A DNA stretch of 11,521 nucleotides from Clostridium sp. UBA1056. GTDB lineage: Bacteria > Bacillota > Clostridia > Clostridiales > Clostridiaceae. Positions 6,179 through 11,521 of this stretch are shown piece by piece. Every line of letters begins with the position of its first letter. Within the stretch, counting starts at the first letter, position 1. The notes beneath the pieces are model-generated. The model did not search any database and was not told the origin of the DNA. It saw only the letters and a list, made by a program, of their open reading frames with translations. Location of the stretch: the NCBI GenBank assembly GCA_002316385.1, contig DCDL01000043.1, forward strand, positions 1-11,521, in the 5' to 3' direction. The position numbers were made by a program, and so were the translations under genes.

Positions 6179-6862
6179 TTATTTTTTTAAAATATTCTCC
6201 CCAATTATCATATCTTCTGGAGTTGTAAGCTTTATATTTAAATAACTACCTTCATAAAGATATACTTTCTTATTAAACTTTTCTACGATCATAGCATCAT
6301 CAGTAACTTCAAATTTAGTCTTTTTTAACTCCTCATGGCAGTTAATTATTATATCGTATTTAAAGCATTGAGGTGTTTGAACTATGAAAGTATCTTCTCT
6401 GTTTAAGGTTTCCTTAGCAAACCCTTCCTTATCCTTAATTTTGATTGTATCCTTTGATTTAACTCCACAAGTACATGCACCATACTTTTTAGCATTTTTA
6501 ATGCCATTATTTATTATCTCTTCAGTAACAAAAGGTCTAGCACCATCATGGATTAATACTATATCACAAGATTCTATTGCCTTTAATCCATTATATACAG
6601 AGTCTTGTCTTTCCTTACCACCCTTTACTAAAGCTTTAACTTTTTTAAGGTCATATTTTTCAACTATATTTTTTTTACAATACTCCATATCACTTTCAGC
6701 ACATAGAACTATAATATTATCTATATTTTCATTATCAGAAAAAGCCTTTATAGTGTGATACAATACTGGTTTTCCTAACAAGGTCAAAAACTGCTTGTTT
6801 ATGTTTGCTCCCATTCTTTTTCCTTGCCCTGCAGCTAATATTATTGCTGTATTCTTTCTCAT
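6179..6862 (-). CDS. ispD: 2-C-methyl-D-erythritol 4-phosphate cytidylyltransferase
   Basis: Third step of the MEP isoprenoid pathway: transfers CMP from CTP to MEP, giving CDP-ME. The 227 aa match the family. The nucleotide-binding signature is LAAGQGKRMG (9-18, R16) with K23. Also visible are HDGARP (105-110, D106), KDT (137-139), R155, the TPQCF block (163-167), TDDA (187-190) and KLTTPED (211-217, K211). These line up with the known E. coli active-site residues (R20, K27, D106, R157, T189, K213). ATG start with GGAGGAG immediately upstream. It follows the YacL-type gene after 65 bases without a visible terminator, so they likely form a two-gene unit. ispF, which often follows ispD in bacteria, is not here; proS comes next. 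Confidence 0.96.
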   Translation of the reverse strand: MRKNTAIILAAGQGKRMGANINKQFLTLLGKPVLYHTIKAFSDNENIDNIIVLCAESDMEYCKKNIVEKYDLKKVKALVKGGKERQDSVYNGLKAIESCDIVLIHDGARPFVTEEIINNGIKNAKKYGACTCGVKSKDTIKIKDKEGFAKETLNREDTFIVQTPQCFKYDIIINCHEELKKTKFEVTDDAMIVEKFNKKVYLYEGSYLNIKLTTPEDMIIGENILKK

Positions 6863-6927
6863 AACTCCTCCAACAAATAAACATTAAACTAATTGCCACT
6901 ACAGATATACTCTTTTTACTAAATAGA

Positions 6928-8022
6928 CTATTGCTCCTTTGGTTTAGCAAATATCATTCTTCCTGCTGCAGTTTGAAGCACTGATGTAACTACTACCATG
7001 ATATTCTCTCCAATATATTTTCTACCTTCTTCTATTACAATCATAGTTCCATCATCTAAGTATGCAACCCCTTGACCTGATTCTTTTCCATCTTTAATTA
7101 CCTGTGTTCTCATAATCTCTCCCGGTAATAGGACAGGCTTTACGGCATTTGCCAGTTCATTAATGTTTAATACAGGTACTCCTTGAAGCTCGGCAACTTT
7201 ATTCAGATTGTAATCATTGGTAATTACTTTTCCGTTTAGCACTTGAGCGAGTTTAAGTAGTTTAACATCTACTTCCTTAATATCCTCAAAGTCACCTTCC
7301 CATATTTCTACATTTATACTTAATTCCTTTTGTATTTTGTTAAGTATATCTAGTCCCCTTCTACCTTTTGTTCTTTTTAAAGAATCTGAAGAATCTGCAA
7401 TATGTCTAAGTTCATCTAAAACAAAGGTTGGGATTACTAAATTACTTTCAATAAAACCACTTTGACATATATCAAATATTCTTCCATCAATTATAACAGA
7501 GGTATCTAGCACCTTAGGACTTAATTTATCACTGATATTTTTTGTTTTACCTTCTTTATTAGATCCTATCTTTTTAAAACTTGTAAATACATGTATGATT
7601 TCATCCTTTTTTCTTACACATATATCTGCAAATAAAACAGTAATTATTATTGTTACAATAACAGATATTATGGTTATTATTACTGATTCCACTCTAATAA
7701 GTGATGATAATAATACTGAAATTATAAGTCCAATCAAGACTCCTACCCCTGCAAATACAATATCTATTATTGGAATCTTCTGAGCAGACCTTTCTAAATA
7801 CTCCATGGCCTTAACAATGCTTGAATTTATAAACGGCGAAATAAAATAAAATATAAGTCCAATAAAAATAATACATAATATAACAAACATTATTGAAACA
7901 AATCCTGTATTGTTTATTCCTAACTTAGGTAAAAGCTCCATAGAATTTCCCCATACACCTAAAACATATCCTAATGTTCCTCCTATTAAGGTAAATAGCC
8001 CCCTTAATATTCTTTTTAACAC
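6928..8022 (-). CDS. yacL: Membrane-anchored PIN-TRAM domain protein (YacL family)
   Basis: Predicted membrane-bound nuclease-like protein of 364 aa whose cellular role is not established. Four hydrophobic segments occupy about residues 7-25, 41-63, 84-108 and 113-134. A PIN domain follows (about 170-290) with its acidic site intact: D173 in LDTSVIIDGR, E204 in LDELRHIAD, D252 and D270 in ITNDYNL. A C-terminal TRAM domain (about 300-360), a fold known to bind RNA, carries GQGVAYLDDGTMIVIE. The catalytic half should face the cytoplasm. Start is GTG (8022) behind a strong AAGGAGGTG; 5-base spacing. The gene lies between disA and ispD as in many Firmicutes. RNA cleavage at the membrane is an inference from PIN plus TRAM; a toxin role is unlikely since no antitoxin partner is adjacent. 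Confidence 0.9.
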   Translation of the reverse strand: MLKRILRGLFTLIGGTLGYVLGVWGNSMELLPKLGINNTGFVSIMFVILCIIFIGLIFYFISPFINSSIVKAMEYLERSAQKIPIIDIVFAGVGVLIGLIISVLLSSLIRVESVIITIISVIVTIIITVLFADICVRKKDEIIHVFTSFKKIGSNKEGKTKNISDKLSPKVLDTSVIIDGRIFDICQSGFIESNLVIPTFVLDELRHIADSSDSLKRTKGRRGLDILNKIQKELSINVEIWEGDFEDIKEVDVKLLKLAQVLNGKVITNDYNLNKVAELQGVPVLNINELANAVKPVLLPGEIMRTQVIKDGKESGQGVAYLDDGTMIVIEEGRKYIGENIMVVVTSVLQTAAGRMIFAKPKEQ

Positions 8023-8097
8023 TATAGCACCTCCTTCATTTTTTACACCTCTATTGTGATTATTTACAATTTTTCTCCATAATATCCTACTAAATTA

Positions 8098-8126
8098 AAT
8101 ATATATTATCACAAATTACATTTCAA
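8098..8126 (-). promoter_or_regulatory. Promoter of the yacL-ispD unit
   Basis: TTGAAA (8126-8121) and TATATT (8103-8098) on the minus strand with a 17-base spacer, each box near consensus. The start point would be near 8091, leaving a leader of about 68 bases before the GTG start. Its -35 box lies 15 bases from the -35 box of a plus-strand candidate promoter, forming a back-to-back pair. Confidence 0.65.
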
Positions 8127-8141
8127 TGGATTATTAGAATA

Positions 8142-8171
8142 TTAACTAAAATTTGATTAACTGTATATAAT
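8142..8171 (+). promoter_or_regulatory. Candidate promoter of the small plus-strand gene
   Basis: TTAACT (8142-8147) and TATAAT (8166-8171) with an 18-base spacer. The -10 box is perfect, the -35 matches four of six positions. If used, transcription begins near 8178 and leaves an unusually long leader of about 210 bases before the ATG at 8391. No better promoter was found nearer the gene; no sporulation-sigma consensus was convincing. Confidence 0.4.
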
Positions 8172-8177
8172 ATTAAC

Positions 8178-8390
8178 ATTTCAATTATTCAACATTCTAT
8201 CACGAATAACTTCTAGTATGGGAATAATAATTAGTGAAATTAAATTTCTTAGCCTTCACAATTTTTATGTTTTGTCATAAAATAAATTATTAACAGTAAG
8301 ATTACCCCCTATGAATAATAATAATATTGATATATTATATATTTAAAGGTATTCCAAGTAAGTAACTTTATTTATAAAGGAGTGAAAGTT
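8178..8390 (+). other. Long leader/intergenic stretch before the small gene
   Basis: About 210 AT-rich bases without a coding frame. The only symmetry I see is gaaattaaatttc (8236-8248), a short perfect dyad. I recognise no riboswitch class. AAAGGAG at 8376-8382 is the ribosome binding site of the following gene. Confidence 0.4.
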
Positions 8391-8819
8391 ATGAAGGATC
8401 TAATATTTGATGAATTCCAAAATTCTGTAGATAGTTCTTTACTAAGACATAAAAGTATACTTGATATACTAAGCAAATTGCATGAATCTGAAAGTAGAGT
8501 TAACAGATCCGTAATAAAGGCTGTTACTAGTTGCGGTTGCGTTAAAATTAAAGCTGAAAAGCAAAACATCAGTTATTCGTTAAGCGATGATAATGAGAAT
8601 AACTTAGATAAATTAACCTTAGGTGATTTACAAATACCTCTTAGTTCCCATATAGACGGGAAGATTTGTGATAGTTGTCGTAAAGTCATTGAAAGAGAAA
8701 TAGGCAATCATTTATTTTATATAACTTCCTTATGTAATAGTTTAGATATAAACTTATATGATGTACTTTTAACTGAATATAAAAACATAACTACCTTTGA
8801 TAAAATTAATTTAAGATAA
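8391..8819 (+). CDS. Small cysteine-containing protein of unknown function, MazG-like C-terminus
   Basis: I do not recognise a characterised function. The 142-aa product is mostly helical and charged, without signal peptide or membrane segment. A long N-terminal helix (about 8-45) is followed by TSCGC (C48, C50), a polar low-complexity linker (55-75), then ICDSC (C93, C96); together they could bind a metal. The last part, EREIGNHLFYITSLCNSLDINLYDVLL (103 onward), resembles the helix of MazG-type NTP pyrophosphohydrolases (EEIGDVLFYL...LGIDLEEVL), but the metal-binding Asp is Asn106, so enzymatic activity is doubtful. The SCGC motif also recalls DUF1573 proteins. The frame opens at GTG 8382, but that codon lies in the ribosome binding site AAAGGAG; ATG 8391, eight bases after it, is the start. 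It is the only plus-strand gene, converging on disA and ending in a terminator. Confidence 0.85.
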   Translation: MKDLIFDEFQNSVDSSLLRHKSILDILSKLHESESRVNRSVIKAVTSCGCVKIKAEKQNISYSLSDDNENNLDKLTLGDLQIPLSSHIDGKICDSCRKVIEREIGNHLFYITSLCNSLDINLYDVLLTEYKNITTFDKINLR

Positions 8820-8823
8820 TTTT

Positions 8824-8854
8824 TATAGCACAAACTTTATTGCTTTGTGCTATA
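8824..8854 (+). terminator. Intrinsic terminator between the small gene and disA
   Basis: tatagcacaaa (8824-8834) and tttgtgctata (8844-8854) form a perfect 11-bp stem with a 9-base loop, five bases after the plus-strand stop codon; a T-rich tract (tttgttta) follows. Read the other way, the stem is followed by A, not U, so it should end only plus-strand transcription. The right arm contains the disA stop codon (8852-8850), so disA mRNA would carry the hairpin right at its stop. Confidence 0.85.
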
Positions 8855-9914
8855 TTTGTTTATCCAATATAAATTGCTCTTTTAGTCTTCTTAGGCCATT
8901 TTTAATAGTTTTAGCCCTTGCTTCTCCCACTCCATCAACTAAATCTAATTCATCATAAGATGCTTTCATTATACCCTGAAGTCCTTTAAAATGCTTTACC
9001 AAATTTTCTATAATTATCGATGGTAGTCTAGGTATCTTATTTAATATTCTATATCCCTTAGTAGATATTAAATTATCAACTAACGGAACTCCACCATATC
9101 CTAGCACCTTAGCTATCATATCAAGGTTAAGTAATTCTGTAGCTGATAGTTTTTCTATATTCTTATATACATCAAGATATTTTTCAGTATCACTACAATA
9201 GTCGATTACTAAAAGTACTCCCTCTTGTTCAACACCTTTGATTAGCTCTCCTAGTTGCATAGATATAAGTCTACCTTCGTTACCTAATTCGCATATGTAC
9301 GTCTCTATCTCACAAACTATTCTCATAACCATTTCATTTCTCTGAATTGCTGTGACTACATCTAAAAGTGTTGATAAATCTTGTAGCTCTAATAAATTTA
9401 AATTGCCTATTACTCTTTCTAAAACTAATTGATACTTCTCCAGCGTTTGTATAGCTTGATTAGCTTTAGCTAATACCTCACTACTTTCTCTAAGTACATA
9501 TTTTATATCACCTTTATATACGGTAATTATATTTCTTCTTTGAGATATAGCCACTACTATATCTCCCGTTTGTTTTGCAACTCTCTGTGCTGTTCTGTGT
9601 CTAGTTCCTGTTTCTTGGGTACTTATAGATGAATCAGGCATCAACTGTGTATTTGCATATAATATTTTTTTCAAATCACTACTGATAACTATAGCTCCAT
9701 CCATTTTTGCTAATTCATATATGTATGCTGGAGTATATTCTGATTTTATTGTAAATCCTCCATCCACCATATCTAATATATCATTACTATCACTTAATAC
9801 TATCAAGCCTCCAGTTTTGGCCCTTAATATATTGTCTAATCCTTCTCTTAGTAGGGTCCCTGGCGACATGATTTTTAGTATTCCCATAAGTTCCTTTTGT
9901 TCTTGTTCCCTCAT
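8850..9914 (-). CDS. disA: DNA integrity scanning diadenylate cyclase
   Basis: Converts two ATP into the second messenger c-di-AMP; in B. subtilis it moves along DNA, pauses at branched structures and so links DNA damage to sporulation. The N-terminal DAC domain has the MDGA motif (DGA at 72-74, numbering from the start chosen here) and GTRHRTAQR (RHR at 105-107), both required for catalysis. A helical spine (about 140-290) leads to a C-terminal RuvA-like helix-hairpin-helix (LVDGVGEARAKTIKNGL) for DNA binding. The reading frame extends up to TTG 9932, but GGAGG at 9924-9920 lies five bases before ATG 9914, giving 354 aa and an N-terminus like that of B. subtilis DisA. It follows radA after 48 bases, with no promoter seen between them. 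Confidence 0.97.
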   Translation of the reverse strand: MREQEQKELMGILKIMSPGTLLREGLDNILRAKTGGLIVLSDSNDILDMVDGGFTIKSEYTPAYIYELAKMDGAIVISSDLKKILYANTQLMPDSSISTQETGTRHRTAQRVAKQTGDIVVAISQRRNIITVYKGDIKYVLRESSEVLAKANQAIQTLEKYQLVLERVIGNLNLLELQDLSTLLDVVTAIQRNEMVMRIVCEIETYICELGNEGRLISMQLGELIKGVEQEGVLLVIDYCSDTEKYLDVYKNIEKLSATELLNLDMIAKVLGYGGVPLVDNLISTKGYRILNKIPRLPSIIIENLVKHFKGLQGIMKASYDELDLVDGVGEARAKTIKNGLRRLKEQFILDKQI

Positions 9915-9919
9915 ATTTT

Positions 9920-9924
9920 CCTCC
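9920..9924 (-). promoter_or_regulatory. Ribosome binding site deciding the disA start
   Basis: GGAGG on the minus strand, five bases before ATG 9914. It falls within codons 3-5 of the longest frame, whose TTG at 9932 has no Shine-Dalgarno of its own (GGCTAGA precedes it). Confidence 0.85.
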
Positions 9925-9962
9925 ATTAACAATCTAGCCTTTTACTTTACTTTTACTTATTA

Positions 9963-11327
9963 TTAAAAAATCTTTGCTACTGCTTCTCTAACTGTATCAA
10001 CACCAATTAAATTTATGCTCATACTATTTATTTTTGCTTTATTCTTATTTGGTAGTATTATGTTAGTAAATCCCATTTTTACTGCTTCGTTTATAATTTT
10101 CTCTGCATGGGCTATAGGTCTAACCTCTCCAGTCAATCCTACTTCTCCTATAACTAATAAATTTTCTATTTTAATTTCTTTTGCTTTAACACTAGATATT
10201 AATGCTAAAACTATTCCTAAATCTCCGTACGTACCATCAATGTTAAGACCGCCTACTACGTTAACATATACATCACTGTTATAAAAAGGTACTTTTAGCT
10301 TTTTTTCTAATACTGCTAGTATTAAGCTCAATCTTTGGTTGTCAACTCCTACTGCAGTTCTACGTGGCATTACAGCTTTAGTCTCACTTGCTAAGGCTTG
10401 AATTTCTACTAGAATAGGTCTAGTTCCTTCAACTATCCCTATAACCACTGAGCCTTCTTGCTGCATAGACTTCTCTTGTAAGAATACTGAGGATGCATCA
10501 TTTACCTCCTCTAGACCACTTTCTCTCATCTCAAAAACTCCGATTTCACTAGTAGTTCCAAAACGATTTTTTATGGTTCTCAGTATTCTAAACTCTTGTG
10601 TTCGCTCTCCTTCAAAGTATAGAACTGTATCTACCATATGTTCAAGTACTCTTGGTCCAGCTAGTTCCCCTTGTTTAGTTACATGGGCAACAATAAATAA
10701 TGGGATATTTTTAGTCTTTCCTATTCTCATTAGGTCATTGGTGCATTCTCTAACCTGAGATACACTTCCTGGAGCAGAAGAAATAGTTGGTTTATATAAA
10801 GTCTGAATGGAATCTATTATTACAAAACTTGGATTCATTTCAGATATATGTTCTTCAATTATATCTATATTGGTTTCTGACACTACATAAAGTTCTTTTC
10901 CTGTAGCCTTCAAACGCTCTGCTCTCATTTTTATTTGTTCTTCTGATTCTTCTCCAGATACATATAAAACCTTTCCGTACTTTGATGAAATATTACTAGC
11001 ACTTTGTAATAGTATGGTGGATTTACCAATACCAGGGTCTCCAGATATTAAGGTTAATGATCCTCTTACAAGGCCACCACCAACAACTCTATTTAACTCT
11101 CCTATTCCTGTGTCTAATCTTTCATATTCACTAGACTTTACATCGGTAATATTCTTTGGTTTATTGCCTGAAGACATAGTAACAGACCTTTTAAAATTGG
11201 TTGGTACTTCACTTTTAACTTCTTCTCCCATTGTATTCCAACTATTGCATCCAGGGCATTTTCCATACCACTTTAGTGCTTCATAGCCACATTCATTACA
11301 TACATATATTTTCTTTATTTTCGCCAT
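9963..11327 (-). CDS. radA: DNA repair protein RadA (Sms), branch-migration helicase
   Basis: RecA-like ATPase that processes recombination intermediates and aids branch migration during repair and transformation. The 454 aa have the standard three parts. An N-terminal C4 zinc finger uses C10, C13, C24 and C27. The RecA-like core has Walker A GDPGIGKST (96-104), Walker B VIIDSIQ (D162) and the RadA-specific KNRFG (253-257). A C-terminal Lon-protease-like domain (about 275-454) contains VVGGLNIDGTYGDLGIVLAL and lacks protease activity in the family. ATG start with GAGG seven bases upstream. It heads the radA-disA pair. In many Firmicutes the ctsR-mcsAB-clpC operon precedes it, but here at least 190 non-coding bases with an own promoter lie upstream. 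Confidence 0.97.
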   Translation of the reverse strand: MAKIKKIYVCNECGYEALKWYGKCPGCNSWNTMGEEVKSEVPTNFKRSVTMSSGNKPKNITDVKSSEYERLDTGIGELNRVVGGGLVRGSLTLISGDPGIGKSTILLQSASNISSKYGKVLYVSGEESEEQIKMRAERLKATGKELYVVSETNIDIIEEHISEMNPSFVIIDSIQTLYKPTISSAPGSVSQVRECTNDLMRIGKTKNIPLFIVAHVTKQGELAGPRVLEHMVDTVLYFEGERTQEFRILRTIKNRFGTTSEIGVFEMRESGLEEVNDASSVFLQEKSMQQEGSVVIGIVEGTRPILVEIQALASETKAVMPRRTAVGVDNQRLSLILAVLEKKLKVPFYNSDVYVNVVGGLNIDGTYGDLGIVLALISSVKAKEIKIENLLVIGEVGLTGEVRPIAHAEKIINEAVKMGFTNIILPNKNKAKINSMSINLIGVDTVREAVAKIF

Positions 11328-11330
11328 ACT

Positions 11331-11521
11331 TTGCCTCTTAACTCCCCTCTATATTTCTATACTAATTTATTATTTCTTAACCCTTAATTAACATCACTTT
11401 ACAATAAAAATTGTTTTAGATAATAGATTATAGCATTATTAGCTATAAAAATGGGCTTTCGCAAAATATATTGCTAATCTTACATAAAATATTGAGGATG
11501 CACTTTAATATTATTGTTAGC
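11331..11521. other. Non-coding stretch upstream of radA
   Basis: No gene is seen. It holds the radA promoter and an imperfect inverted repeat attagctata ... tatattgctaat (about 11439-11479) around gggctttcgc. The upstream gene, by conserved order possibly clpC, lies outside the window, so I cannot say whether this repeat ends its transcript. Confidence 0.4.
11427..11435 (-). promoter_or_regulatory. Extended -10 promoter of radA-disA
   Basis: TGCTATAAT on the minus strand: perfect TATAAT (11432-11427) with the TG-N extension. The -35 region (CCCATT) is poor. A start near 11420 leaves a leader of about 90 bases. The leader includes the small dyad acaat-aaaa-attgt at 11401-11414. Confidence 0.6.

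Noticed and set aside
6735..6950. 71-codon minus-strand frame across the start of ispD and the end of yacL
   Set aside because: It is out of frame with ispD over its conserved N-terminus, and the product is a chance Ser/Lys-rich sequence.
6928..8022. Toxin-antitoxin module based on the PIN domain
   Set aside because: VapC toxins are small and soluble with an adjacent antitoxin gene; this protein has four membrane segments and a TRAM domain and no antitoxin partner.
8372..8569. 65-codon minus-strand frame opposite the small gene
   Set aside because: It has no convincing ribosome binding site and is a shadow of the plus-strand gene, which has a good start, terminator and family-like C-terminus.
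11014..11286. 90-codon plus-strand frame inside radA
   Set aside because: Antisense to the Walker A and zinc-finger part of radA; composition is that of a reverse-strand shadow.

Overview
The window looks like chromosomal DNA of a low-GC, spore-forming Firmicute, most likely Clostridium sensu lato. The reasons are the strong A/T bias, AGGAGG-type ribosome binding sites, several TTG/GTG starts, textbook TTGACA-17-TATAAT promoters, a T-box riboswitch, the sporulation sigma factor SigH, and a gene order (radA-disA-yacL-ispD ... proS ... mrnC-thyX-rlmB-yacP-sigH) typical of this group. No species call is made. Apart from one small gene, everything reads on the minus strand, so in transcription order the window runs from high to low coordinates.

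Layout in transcription order. (1) 11327-8850: radA (DNA recombination/branch migration) and disA (diadenylate cyclase that scans DNA), a genome-integrity and c-di-AMP pair behind an extended -10 promoter. (2) 8391-8819, plus strand: a small cysteine-containing gene of unknown function. It converges on disA, diverges from yacL, has its own terminator, and its C-terminal helix resembles MazG-type proteins. (3) 8022-6179: a membrane-anchored PIN-TRAM protein (YacL family) and ispD of the MEP isoprenoid pathway, from a promoter back-to-back with that of the small gene. (4) 6108-4177: a proline-type T-box leader (specifier CCU) and proS. (5) 4176-3639: a 538-base AT-rich gap with strong inverted repeats, where many relatives carry cysS. 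(6) 3638-952: mrnC-thyX-rlmB-yacP, a tight cluster for 23S rRNA maturation, thymidylate synthesis, 23S rRNA methylation and ribosome-dependent mRNA cleavage, behind a near-consensus promoter. (7) sigH with its own promoter, then tRNA-Thr(GGU) with a perfect consensus promoter. At the left edge a strong ribosome binding site announces another minus-strand gene just outside the window, plausibly tuf or rpmG by conserved order.

The theme is translation and information processing (tRNA charging, rRNA maturation and methylation, mRNA decay, a tRNA gene) next to genome-integrity signalling and entry into sporulation. Most of it is well-known core genome. The parts least explained by known families are the small plus-strand gene at 8391-8819 and the structured gap at 3639-4176. 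For sigH, disA and the small gene, ribosome binding sites argue for starts downstream of the longest open reading frame; for thyX the same is likely but weaker.
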